NCBI RefSeq assembly: GCF_020165855.1
Contig: NZ_JAIUFY010000005.1
Coordinates: forward strand, 248,001-312,000
Reading direction: 5' to 3'
Length of the DNA stretch: 64,000 bases
Source: Celeribacter litoreus
GTDB lineage: Bacteria > Pseudomonadota > Alphaproteobacteria > Rhodobacterales > Rhodobacteraceae
Part shown: piece by piece, positions 16,800-24,856 of the stretch
Layout: each line of letters begins with the position of its first letter
Numbering within the stretch: the first letter of the stretch is position 1
The notes under the pieces: model-generated
Database searches by the model: none
What the model was told of the DNA's origin: nothing
What the model saw: only the letters and a program-made list of their open reading frames with translations
Program-made: the position numbers and the translations under genes

Positions 16800-18203
16800 T
16801 TAAATCTCGCCTGCTGTCTTGTGCAGGTCTGTCACGGTCGCGACGGATGTCTTGAGGGCGGAGACGAGAGTTTCGACGTTTTCCTCGGTCATCGTGAGCG
16901 GCGGAGACATGGCGATCACGTCGCGGTGGGGAAGTGTCCTGACAAGCAGACCATTCTCATAGCCTTGTGCCTGAACCTTGCCTGCCGTTTTGAGGCCCAG
17001 TTCGAAAGCTTCCTTGGTGTCGCGGTTTTTTACGAATTCGACACCGAAGATCATCCCCTCACCACGGATGTCACCAACAATCGGGCTGTCGCCCAGTTCT
17101 TCTTTCAGGCGTTTCATCATGTATGCGCCTGTCGTTGCGGCTTTCTCAATCAGGTTCTCGCGTTCCATGATCTCGATGTTTGCGAGCGCTGCTGCGGCGC
17201 AAACGGGATGCGCGGAGTAGGTGAAGCCGTGGCCAAAGCTTGCCATCTGCGAAGATGTGTCACGCAGCACGTCCCAAATGCGTTCGCTGATCGCGCTGGC
17301 GGAGAGGGGGAGATAGCCGGAGGACAGGCCTTTCGCCATCGTCATAATATCCGGGCGAATTTCGTAGAGATCGGAGCCGAACCAGCGGCCGAGACGCCCG
17401 AAGCCACAGATCACCTCATCGGCGATCATCAGCACGTCGTACTTGTCGAGGACCTTCTGAACTTCTTTGAAGTAGCCGGCGGGCGGCGGAAGAACCCCGC
17501 CGGTTCCCATCACCGGTTCTGCGATGAAGGCCCCAACGGTTTCCGGGCCTTCTGCGATGATCATGTCTTCAATCTCGCTCGCGAGTTTCTTGGCGAAATC
17601 GGCTTCGCTCATGTCATCCGGTTTGCCCCGATACATGTCGACGGAGGAAGCGTAGCGCATCTGCGGCAGCGGCAGGTCGAACTTCTCATGATAGAGAGGC
17701 AGGCCTGTTAGACTGCCGGAACCGATGGTCACGCCGTGATAGGCGCGGTCGCGGGAGATGATCTTCTTCTTCTCCGGTTTGCCGCGCAGGTTGTTGTAAT
17801 ACCAGACGAGCTTGATGTTGGTGTCGTTGGCGTCGGAGCCGCCGGAGCCGAAAATGATCTTGCTCATGCCTTTCGGGGTATGGCTCAGGACCTTGTCGCC
17901 AAGAAGGATTGAGGCCTCGTTCGACATGGACGTGAAGGAGTGAAAGAACGGCAGGGTCGAAATCTGTTTGTTCACGGCATCAACGATTTCCTGACGGCCA
18001 TAGCCGACGTTCACACACCATAGACCTGCGGCGCCGTCGATGAAGGTGTTGCCCTTGCTGTCGGTCACATGGACGCCTTTGCCCTCCGACATGATGCGTG
18101 GCCCGTTGGCCAGATGATCCGCGATGGAGGTCGCGGGGTGCAGGAGACGCTCTTTGTCGAGCTCCTCAAGGGAGAGGTTATGGGTAGAGGGCGTTTGGTC
18201 CAT
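16800..18203 (-). CDS. Class III omega-aminotransferase (pyruvate-dependent type)
   Basis: A 467-residue class III aminotransferase of the omega-amino-acid/amine:pyruvate group. The PLP Asp is Asp262 (ADEVICGFGR) and the Schiff-base Lys is Lys291 (MAKGLSSGY); FGSGGSDAN at 118-126 binds the cofactor phosphate. I chose the ATG at 18203, with GGAG six bases upstream; the frame opens at a GTG at 18251, but that lies inside operator B and adds 16 atypical residues. The operator lies 41-55 bases upstream of this ATG. In the proposed pathway it turns the omega-amino acid released by HyuAB into a semialdehyde for the dehydrogenase at 11215-12660. Confidence 0.88.
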   Translation of the reverse strand: MDQTPSTHNLSLEELDKERLLHPATSIADHLANGPRIMSEGKGVHVTDSKGNTFIDGAAGLWCVNVGYGRQEIVDAVNKQISTLPFFHSFTSMSNEASILLGDKVLSHTPKGMSKIIFGSGGSDANDTNIKLVWYYNNLRGKPEKKKIISRDRAYHGVTIGSGSLTGLPLYHEKFDLPLPQMRYASSVDMYRGKPDDMSEADFAKKLASEIEDMIIAEGPETVGAFIAEPVMGTGGVLPPPAGYFKEVQKVLDKYDVLMIADEVICGFGRLGRWFGSDLYEIRPDIMTMAKGLSSGYLPLSASAISERIWDVLRDTSSQMASFGHGFTYSAHPVCAAAALANIEIMERENLIEKAATTGAYMMKRLKEELGDSPIVGDIRGEGMIFGVEFVKNRDTKEAFELGLKTAGKVQAQGYENGLLVRTLPHRDVIAMSPPLTMTEENVETLVSALKTSVATVTDLHKTAGEI

Positions 18204-18243
18204 TTCGGGCTCCGAATCTGATGTTTCGAGGCCACTGTAATCC

Positions 18244-18258
18244 GTGATCACAGATCAC
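18244..18258. promoter_or_regulatory. Operator B: GTGATC-ACA-GATCAC
   Basis: A perfect 6-3-6 inverted repeat immediately upstream of the omega-aminotransferase start. Its arms match operator A exactly, and the flanking GCAAT is also shared. Confidence 0.75.
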
Positions 18259-18313
18259 GCAATGAACGACGTGAAAATTGTGTAAGCGTTTGATTGTCAG
18301 CGTATGCCGACAG

Positions 18314-18329
18314 GACGCCCGAGGGCGTC
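18314..18329 (-). terminator. Hairpin downstream of the GntR gene
   Basis: A perfect 7-base-pair stem (GACGCCC with GGGCGTC) with a two-base GA centre lies 26 bases after the GntR stop. It has no T-run, so it is a weak or Rho-assisted terminator at best. Confidence 0.4.
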
Positions 18330-18354
18330 TCATTCATTGAATTGTCGATTGAGG

Positions 18355-19020
18355 TTAGTCTTCGGGCGCTGTTCGCTTGAGGAATTCAATGCCGTCGAGA
18401 ATATCGCGCTCCATTTCGACGCGTGCCCGTTCTGCATCGCCCTCACGGATCGCGTCGACGACTTGGTGATGTCGGTCAATCTCAGCTTGGTGCGCGACAT
18501 CGTTTTGGAACATGTACATGAATGGGCCGACCTGTAGCCATAGGCGCGAGACGAGGTCCTGAAGGGGCTCTGAAGCTGCGGCTTCTACGACCGCAAATTT
18601 GAATTTCTTATTGGCGTTGACGTAGCCGCGAGCATCGCCTGCCACAGAGGCTTCGCTCAGTGCGTCAGCCAGCTTTTCGAGATGAGAGACTGTACGTTTG
18701 TTCGCCTTCGCTGCCGCGAGGGCAGCCGCACGTCCCTCCAGAAGCGCGCGAAGTTCGATACGCTCCAAATATTCTTCGTGCGACATTTTCGGAAGTTCGA
18801 CGCCGCCAGTTGCGTTTTGTGTTGCGATTTTTTCTGCGACGAGCCGCGTAAGCGCCGCACGGACCGGCATAGCAGACACACCGAACTCATCCGCAATGCC
18901 ACGAACCGTCAACCGCTCGCCTGGGGCAAATCGACCAGCCATGATGGCAGACCGCAATTCATGATAAACTTTGTCGTGAAGCGGTTCGCGGGAAATCTTT
19001 TGAAAACGGGATTTGGTCAT
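18355..19020 (-). CDS. GntR-family regulator with FCD domain
   Basis: A 221-residue GntR-family (FadR subgroup) regulator. The winged helix lies at about residues 12-78 (LTVRGIADEFGVSAMPVRAAL) and the all-helical FCD ligand-binding domain at about 85-210. Operator C sits 16 bases before its start, so it probably represses itself. Perfect copies of the same palindrome before hyuB/aldehyde dehydrogenase and before the aminotransferase mark those as its targets. FCD domains usually bind carboxylic acids, which suits an omega-amino acid or dicarboxylate effector. Confidence 0.9.
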   Translation of the reverse strand: MTKSRFQKISREPLHDKVYHELRSAIMAGRFAPGERLTVRGIADEFGVSAMPVRAALTRLVAEKIATQNATGGVELPKMSHEEYLERIELRALLEGRAAALAAAKANKRTVSHLEKLADALSEASVAGDARGYVNANKKFKFAVVEAAASEPLQDLVSRLWLQVGPFMYMFQNDVAHQAEIDRHHQVVDAIREGDAERARVEMERDILDGIEFLKRTAPED

Positions 19021-19035
19021 ATGAAGCGCCTATTT

Positions 19036-19050
19036 GTGATCACTTATCAC
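19036..19050. promoter_or_regulatory. Operator C: GTGATC-ACT-TATCAC
   Basis: Third copy of the 6-3-6 inverted repeat, with a single arm mismatch, 16 bases upstream of the GntR start. The position fits autorepression. Confidence 0.7.
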
Positions 19051-19430
19051 ATATATCAAGGTGTTGGCCGGTGCTAGGGCTTTGTGGGTGTGGCGCCGCT
19101 CAAGCCCCGGTTCCGGAAACTCGCCATTTCCTTCATGGCGGTGAACAAAATTTGCCAGCGAAGAGATTCTCTCTCTGAGTCGTGGTCTTATGCACAGAAG
19201 CAGCGTGCGGTTGCGCTAAGTTGTTCGTAAATGCGGCATTTCGGTTCGGTTTGCCCAAAATTACGTCAGTTTCCTCCAAAAATCTATGATGCGTTGACCC
19301 ATTTCGCTGCGAGTCCTTCTGCAAATTCTATCTAAGCGACAAGCTTGAAGAGACGGAGCCGGATTTTGCGGCTTTGGTTTGTCGGGCCTTTATGACCCTT
19401 CTTTGATCTCTTTTCATTTAAGGTTCTGCC
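19051..19430. other. Long intergenic region between gntR and araC-type genes
   Basis: About 380 bases without a convincing gene. A 63-codon frame at 19133-19324 (minus) has no recognisable protein character. The region should contain the araC-type promoter; GC falls somewhat toward 19420 and AAGGTT precedes the ATG at 19431. I see no clear operator, small RNA or repeat in it. Confidence 0.5.
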
Positions 19431-20366
19431 ATGATCATGATGCCCCACGGGATGCAGCACTCTTTACCACGCACGCATGGTGGCAAAGCCACGGGCGTGC
19501 GCCTGTCGGCTCAATCGCCTCGAGAGATTCGGCAGCGTGAAGGATTTGGACTGACTGCGCAAATCCGGCAGAGTCAGGCGCTCATGGCCATGCATGTCAC
19601 GGTCGATGCTCCGATGCTCGTGGCGATCCGGTCTGGTCGCAAGATCATTCGGAACGCAAAAGGCAAAGTGACGGTGAATGCCGGCGAATACATCGTCATC
19701 ACACCAGGCGTCTATGATAGCTATAACGAGCCGGCGGAAGACGCGCCCTATATCGCAGACTGGATCATCTTCGCTCCCGAAGTGCTCGACGAGAACGAAC
19801 GCCGTCAGGAATTCGCACGTCCAAAGGCGTTGGATCACATTCGACGGGTTGAGCCCGTATACGAAGGGTTCGAACAAAGCTTTATCTCGACGCGACAGGC
19901 CTTGATTGACGCGGATGAGGTGTCCGATTTCGTCGCCTATCTGCGGTTGTTCGAGACGCTCGCATGGCTGCGCGAGAGCGGTATTCACCTCGCGAACAAG
20001 GAGCCAGAGATCGACCAACTCGTGCGTGCCCTGATTTCCAAAGACATCGCACACAGCTGGACAGCCGCAGAAGTTTCAGAAGCCATGGCAATGAGTGAGG
20101 CGACACTGCGACGGCGCCTCTCGAAACTCGGCACATCTCTCTCTGCTATTCAAGTGAACACGCGGATGTCTTGTGCGCTGAGCATGCTTCAGGAAACGGA
20201 GCTTCCTATTAATCGCATCGCGCTCGACGTGGGCTACGAATCTGCATCCCGCTTTGCAATTCGGTTCCGGCAGCGTTTCGGGTTCGCTCCGTCAGATGTG
20301 CGCAACCTTCCCGATGAAATTGATCGTTTCAGCGCCGAGGTTGATCGGAACGGCATCACGCAGTGA
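19431..20366 (+). CDS. AraC-family transcriptional regulator
   Basis: A 311-residue AraC/XylS-family regulator. The N-terminal ligand domain is cupin-like (GEYIVITPGVYDSY near residues 84-97), and the C-terminal third holds two helix-turn-helix motifs (WTAAEVSEAMAMSEATLRRR near 208 and INRIALDVGYESASRFAIRF near 260). It faces the same way as the large catabolic array that follows and is the only regulator adjacent to its 5' end, so it is the best candidate activator for 20416 onward. Its ligand is unknown. Confidence 0.88.
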   Translation: MIMMPHGMQHSLPRTHGGKATGVRLSAQSPREIRQREGFGLTAQIRQSQALMAMHVTVDAPMLVAIRSGRKIIRNAKGKVTVNAGEYIVITPGVYDSYNEPAEDAPYIADWIIFAPEVLDENERRQEFARPKALDHIRRVEPVYEGFEQSFISTRQALIDADEVSDFVAYLRLFETLAWLRESGIHLANKEPEIDQLVRALISKDIAHSWTAAEVSEAMAMSEATLRRRLSKLGTSLSAIQVNTRMSCALSMLQETELPINRIALDVGYESASRFAIRFRQRFGFAPSDVRNLPDEIDRFSAEVDRNGITQ

Positions 20367-20374
20367 GTCTCGCT

Positions 20375-20406
20375 CGTTAGTCTGAGTTTAAGAAAACAGA
20401 CTAACG
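20375..20406. repeat. Perfect 10-base inverted repeat
   Basis: CGTTAGTCTG (20375-20384) and CAGACTAACG (20397-20406) are separated by 12 bases, between the araC-type stop and the next start at 20416. The arms are 22 bases centre to centre, about two helical turns, which fits a dimeric regulator site; as RNA it could be a terminator hairpin, but no T-run follows. Confidence 0.6.
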
Positions 20407-20415
20407 GACGCACTT

Positions 20416-20979
20416 ATGACCCCTCTGAAATCTGCAGCTACCGCTGCGCTCTCCGCGCTTTGTCTCACAGGGCCGACATCGGCTTGGGCGGCAGACTTCT
20501 CCCTCTCTTCTTCATCGGCTCCTGACGGGGTCTTCAAGAACGCGCAACTGCTCTCCGAGCCCTATGGCTTTGGATGTGACGGAGAAAATCTATCCCCGCA
20601 ACTGACCTGGAGCGATGTGCCTGAGGGCACTCAGAGTTTTGTTCTACGCATGCACGACCCGGATGCGCCAACCGGAATTGGCGGGTGGACACACTGGGTT
20701 GTCGTCAATCTTCCGGCGGATGTGACGGGTATCCCCGAAGGTGGGCCAATGCCCGCCGGTGCGCTGGAAACGCGCACCGATTTCGGGATGCCGGGCTATG
20801 GTGGGGCCTGTCCGCCGGAAGGCCCCGCGCATCGCTATGTCTTCACGCTCGACGCGCTCAGCATCCCGCAACTCCCAGCCGACATGATCACCGCAGACAG
20901 TATGCCCGCCTTCGTCGGGTTCCTGACGGGCGCTTACTCGCTTGGGCAGGCCAGTCTGACTGTGACCTATGGCCAGTGA
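20416..20979 (+). CDS. YbhB/YbcL-family (PEBP-like) secreted protein
   Basis: A 187-residue protein of the phosphatidylethanolamine-binding/Raf-kinase-inhibitor-like family. A Sec signal peptide covers residues 1-25 (cleavage-like SAWAA), and the core motifs DPDAPTGIGGWTHW and GPAHRYVFTLDAL are clear. Bacterial members are periplasmic or cytosolic with poorly known roles. It ends 18 bases before the deacetylase-family gene and probably shares its transcript. Confidence 0.85.
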   Translation: MTPLKSAATAALSALCLTGPTSAWAADFSLSSSSAPDGVFKNAQLLSEPYGFGCDGENLSPQLTWSDVPEGTQSFVLRMHDPDAPTGIGGWTHWVVVNLPADVTGIPEGGPMPAGALETRTDFGMPGYGGACPPEGPAHRYVFTLDALSIPQLPADMITADSMPAFVGFLTGAYSLGQASLTVTYGQ

Positions 20980-20997
20980 TGAACCGGGGGCGACGTT

Positions 20998-21885
20998 ATG
21001 ACGAAGACTGATTTCTCGTGGCCTGACGGCAAGAAGCTCGCCATTTCGATTGTTGTGAACATTGAAGAGGGCTCCGAGCTTTCGATCAAGGAAGGCGACA
21101 AAAAACCGGAGCCGGTCGATGAGCTTGGAGTCGCGCTGCGCATTCCAATCCGCAACTATATCAACGAGAGCAACTATGCCTACGGGATCAACGAGGGCGC
21201 GCGCCGTGTCTTTGATTTGCTCGAGGCGCGCGAGATGGATTGCACGGTCACGGCGGCGGCTTTGTCCTTGGAACGTGCGCCCGCTCTCGCGGCACGCATT
21301 GTCGAAAATGGCTATGAAGTCTGCTCACACGGCTACCGATGGGTGCACCAGTTCTCCTTTGATGAAGAGCGCGAGCGGGAGTTTATCTCGAAGGCCGCGA
21401 CGAGCATCGAAAGTACCTGCGGCGCCCGCCCGCAAGGTTGGCTGAGCCGCTATCTGCATACGGACAATACGCATCGCCTGCTGCTCGAAGAGGGCTACAG
21501 CTACCACATGGACAACCTGTCGAGCGATCTTCCGTTCTGGGAAGAGGTCGCCATGACAGACGGAAGCACCAAGCCGCTCCTCTGCGTGCCCTACGCAATC
21601 GACACCAACGACATGAAGATGTGGACCTCTCCGAGTTACACGCCGGAGCAATGGCTCGCCTACAACATCCAGAGCTTCGACTGGTATCTGCGCGAGGCGC
21701 GCGAGCTCGGTCCGCGGATGACCTCGGTCGGGCTTCATCTTCGCATCATCGGACGACCCGGGCGCATCTGGGCGCTCGAAAAATTCCTCGATCACGTGGA
21801 CCAGTTCCGCGACGAGGTCTGGATCACAAGCCGCGCGAAAATCGCAGAAAGTTTTATGTCAGCACACCCCTTCTCAGGGGGCTGA
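20998..21885 (+). CDS. Polysaccharide-deacetylase-fold hydrolase, PuuE-like
   Basis: A 295-residue NodB-fold protein of the branch that includes PuuE allantoinase and cyclic-imide-type hydrolases. The N-terminal VVNIEEGSELS stretch, ALRIPIRNYINES, and CSHGYRWVHQFSFDEE match that branch, where the sequence is shorter than true peptidoglycan deacetylases and cleaves small cyclic amides. There is no signal peptide, so it acts in the cytosol, which also argues against polysaccharide. It opens the catabolic array with TRAP genes following after 87 bases. A ring-opening or deacylating first step is inferred. Confidence 0.78.
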   Translation: MTKTDFSWPDGKKLAISIVVNIEEGSELSIKEGDKKPEPVDELGVALRIPIRNYINESNYAYGINEGARRVFDLLEAREMDCTVTAAALSLERAPALAARIVENGYEVCSHGYRWVHQFSFDEEREREFISKAATSIESTCGARPQGWLSRYLHTDNTHRLLLEEGYSYHMDNLSSDLPFWEEVAMTDGSTKPLLCVPYAIDTNDMKMWTSPSYTPEQWLAYNIQSFDWYLREARELGPRMTSVGLHLRIIGRPGRIWALEKFLDHVDQFRDEVWITSRAKIAESFMSAHPFSGG

Positions 21886-21972
21886 CGGCGTGCCGCGCCT
21901 TGGGGAGGGGAAGCGGCTTCAGACAGGCATAACCAAATAAAAAACCACCAACATCTACCAACAGAGAGACCA

Positions 21973-22953
21973 ATGAAACACCTCCTCAAATCTACCGCTC
22001 TTGCGGCCGCTCTGACGGTCGGAACATTTGCCGCTCACGCTGAAACCTGGGATGTCTCCATTCCCTGGGGTCCATCCGAATTCCACACAATCGACGCGCA
22101 GAACTTTGCTGCTGCTGTGTTGGAGGCCACCGACGGCGAGCTTGAACTCATCATCCATCCCGCCGGTGCGCTGGGCGTTCGGCCGAATGAAACCGTGCGC
22201 GCCCTCGAAGACGGCGTCGTTCCGATGGGCGAAACTGCGGCCTTCCTCAATGTCGGTGACGTGCCGCTCCTCGGTCTCGATGGCCTTCCGTTCCTCATCC
22301 AGTCCGAAGAGGATCTCGACCGGTTCTTCGCGCTGATCCGTCCGGTTTGGGCCGAGGCGCTCGAAGAACGGAACCAGAAACTGCTCTACGCTGTGCCGTG
22401 GCCGACCCAGCTCATTTACACCAAGAAAGAGGTCAACACACTCGACGATCTCAAAGGTGTGCCGATCCGCACGCTCGATGCGATCACGACCACGATGGCC
22501 GACAGCCTCGGGATGCTCCCGCTGATCCTCGGCTCCGGTGACATTGTTCCTGCGCTCGCGACCGGCAAGCTTGAGTCCGTCATGACCTCCGGCACCACGG
22601 CTGTCGCACAGAAATATTGGGAGTTCATGGACTACGGCTACGTCACCGACCACATCATTTCGCTCAACATTATGTCCGTAAACATGGACTACTGGAACGA
22701 TCTCGATCCGGAGACGCAAAAGACCGTCGAAGACCTCGCCCTGAAAATGGAACCTGAGTTCTGGGAAGTCGCAGCGGCTGAACACGAGACCCGCATCGCC
22801 GAACTGGAAGCCAATGGCATGACCATCGAAGAACCCTCCGAGGAACTTCTGGCCACCATGCGTGCGGCAACAGCGGATATGGAAGGCGCTTTGATCGAAC
22901 GCGCCGGTCCGAAAGCCGCAGAAGTACTCGAGGCGTTCCACGCAGGCGAATAA
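21973..22953 (+). CDS. TRAP transporter solute-binding protein (DctP family)
   Basis: A 326-residue periplasmic DctP-type binding protein with a signal peptide (residues 1-23, AAHAE cleavage). The conserved LDDLKGVPIRTLDA region near 158 carries the Arg that usually pairs with a substrate carboxylate. It is followed by small and large permease genes, giving a full tripartite, sodium-driven importer for an organic acid. Confidence 0.9.
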   Translation: MKHLLKSTALAAALTVGTFAAHAETWDVSIPWGPSEFHTIDAQNFAAAVLEATDGELELIIHPAGALGVRPNETVRALEDGVVPMGETAAFLNVGDVPLLGLDGLPFLIQSEEDLDRFFALIRPVWAEALEERNQKLLYAVPWPTQLIYTKKEVNTLDDLKGVPIRTLDAITTTMADSLGMLPLILGSGDIVPALATGKLESVMTSGTTAVAQKYWEFMDYGYVTDHIISLNIMSVNMDYWNDLDPETQKTVEDLALKMEPEFWEVAAAEHETRIAELEANGMTIEEPSEELLATMRAATADMEGALIERAGPKAAEVLEAFHAGE

Positions 22954-22970
22954 GCCACGCGACGCCTCAT

Positions 22971-22999
22971 GGACTGCGGGATGGTAGACCCCGCAGTCC
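22971..22999 (+). other. Intra-operon hairpin after dctP-type gene
   Basis: A perfect 10-base-pair stem (GGACTGCGGG with CCCGCAGTCC) and a nine-base loop lie 18 bases after the binding-protein stop and before the small permease. Without a T-run it is best read as a stabiliser or attenuator that favours binding-protein expression. Confidence 0.7.
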
Positions 23000-23030
23000 T
23001 CCTAACCAATTCCCTAACGAGAGGTCTGCG

Positions 23031-23552
23031 ATGAAAGCGGTCCACCGTCTTTGCCTTGTCCTCACGCGCGCCGGAGCCGTGTTTGGTGCTGTCGCCACGG
23101 CGATCCTCGCCACCATGCTGGTGCTTGAGGTTGTGCTGAACTCGGTCTTTAAAACGTCCCAACCTTGGGCGACCGAATACGCCAGCTATTTCCTCTGTGC
23201 GGGTCTGTTTGCAGGGTCTGGATGGGTGCTGACCGAGGAGGGGCATATCCGTGTCAGCCTTCTCACCGATAAACTACCTCCCAAGGTTGAACGCATCTTC
23301 GCTGTCATCACCGCTCTCATCGGCCTGACAATCGCCGCTTTCGCCGCATGGCATCTGACGGAATACGCGCTGAAGAGCCTCGATCGCGGTTCTGTGAGCC
23401 TCTACCCCTCCCGCACGCCGATGTGGGTGCCGCAGATGGTCCTCGCGGTCTCTCTTTGGCTCCTCGTCATCGGAATTTTCGCCCGCATTCTCGAATTGGT
23501 CGGTCTCGCAGAAGCCGCGCCGCACGAATTCGATCCGCTGACGGAGGTCTAA
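23031..23552 (+). CDS. TRAP transporter small permease (DctQ family)
   Basis: A 173-residue DctQ-type protein with four predicted transmembrane segments (about residues 12-36, 48-66, 85-106 and 130-152). The family pattern ATEYASYFLCAGLFAGSGWVL is present in the second segment. It begins after a GAGAGG ribosome-binding site and is followed three bases later by the large permease. It completes the membrane complex but is not itself the conducting channel. Confidence 0.88.
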   Translation: MKAVHRLCLVLTRAGAVFGAVATAILATMLVLEVVLNSVFKTSQPWATEYASYFLCAGLFAGSGWVLTEEGHIRVSLLTDKLPPKVERIFAVITALIGLTIAAFAAWHLTEYALKSLDRGSVSLYPSRTPMWVPQMVLAVSLWLLVIGIFARILELVGLAEAAPHEFDPLTEV

Positions 23553-23555
23553 GAT

Positions 23556-24839
23556 ATGGGATTTCCGGCTGCATTTATCCTCGGGTTTCTGGCGCTCCTT
23601 CTGGTGAGCGGGACGTGGATCGGACTGTCGCTCATGGGCGTCGGAATCCTTTCCCTCGAATTGTTCAAAAACATGAAGGTCGGGAGCTTTCTCGCCTCCG
23701 ACATCTGGGCGAACGCGACGTCTGCCGAGATGGTCACACTGCCTCTGTTCGTTCTGATGGGCGAGTTGCTCTATCACACCCGACTGTCCAAAAGCCTGTT
23801 CGACGGTCTGGCTCCGTTTGCGCGCAAGTTGCCCGGTGGTCTCATTCAGGTGAACGTGCTCGCGTCCGCGCTTTTCGCCGCAATTTCGGGGTCTTCTGCG
23901 GCTACAACCGCCACGGTCGGACGCATTACGCTCGATGAGATCGACCGCCGCGGGTTCGATCCTTTGCTTAATCGTGGCTCTTTGGCGGGCGCTGGCTCCA
24001 TTGGCCTGCTCATCCCGCCGTCCATCCCGATGATCGTTTACGGCGTGATTGCTCAGGTCTCGATCCTCGACCTTTTTGTGGCGGGTGTTGTTCCAGGGCT
24101 GCTGCTGTGCGTCCTCTTCATGACGTGGATCGGTTTCAAATCCAAAGCGCCTGAAGAAGCCGATGTTGCGCCGCTGACCTTCCTCTCCGGCCTGCGGGCG
24201 ATTTCTAAACTCGCGCCGACCCTCCTGTTGGTGCTCTGCGTGATGGGGTCTATGTTTTCTGGCCTCGCGTCGATTACAGAGGCGGCTGCCATCGGTGTCG
24301 CTGGTGCTCTCGTCCTCCTGCTCATCGAACCGGACAGATCGATCGCGAAAATTGCCGAGGCGCTCATGGGCACGGTGAAAACTTGCGGCATGATCGCTCT
24401 CATCCTCGCAGGCGCACTGTTCCTGACCAAAGCCATGGCGCGGCTCAGCATCCCCGGTGAGATCGCGACCACCATCGAGGCGATGAACCTCGCGCCGCTG
24501 ACCCTCATCGCCCTCTTGGTGGTGTTCTACCTCATGCTCGGCTGCGTCATCGACGGGCTATCCACTATCGTGATGACGCTACCGGTGACATTGCCGCTCG
24601 TAACGGCGGCGGGCTTTGACCCGATCTGGTTCGGCGTCTTTCTGATCGTCACGATCGAGATGGCCCAGATCACGCCGCCCGTCGGCATCAATCTCTTTGT
24701 TTTGAAACGCTTGTCGGGGGATCCGATTGGCCGATTAGCGCGGGCTGCGCTGCCATTCTGCCTCTTGATGATCCTGCATGTCGTTCTTTTGACCGCATTC
24801 CCTGCGCTGGCCACATGGCTGCCGGCAGTGCTGCGGTGA
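23556..24839 (+). CDS. TRAP transporter large permease (DctM family)
   Basis: A 427-residue, roughly 12-segment DctM-type membrane protein that conducts the solute with sodium. Family hallmarks are FAAISGSSAATTATVGRI near 108, GSIGLLIPPSIPMIVYG near 147, and the C-terminal ITPPVGINLFVL. GGAGG of the preceding gene serves as its ribosome-binding site. The crotonase-fold gene starts 17 bases after its stop. Confidence 0.92.
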   Translation: MGFPAAFILGFLALLLVSGTWIGLSLMGVGILSLELFKNMKVGSFLASDIWANATSAEMVTLPLFVLMGELLYHTRLSKSLFDGLAPFARKLPGGLIQVNVLASALFAAISGSSAATTATVGRITLDEIDRRGFDPLLNRGSLAGAGSIGLLIPPSIPMIVYGVIAQVSILDLFVAGVVPGLLLCVLFMTWIGFKSKAPEEADVAPLTFLSGLRAISKLAPTLLLVLCVMGSMFSGLASITEAAAIGVAGALVLLLIEPDRSIAKIAEALMGTVKTCGMIALILAGALFLTKAMARLSIPGEIATTIEAMNLAPLTLIALLVVFYLMLGCVIDGLSTIVMTLPVTLPLVTAAGFDPIWFGVFLIVTIEMAQITPPVGINLFVLKRLSGDPIGRLARAALPFCLLMILHVVLLTAFPALATWLPAVLR

Positions 24840-24856
24840 CTTTTCTCGGAGCTGAA

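Noticed and set aside
19133-19324. A 63-codon frame in the gntR-araC gap
   Set aside because: No ribosome-binding site, no recognisable composition and no neighbour logic.
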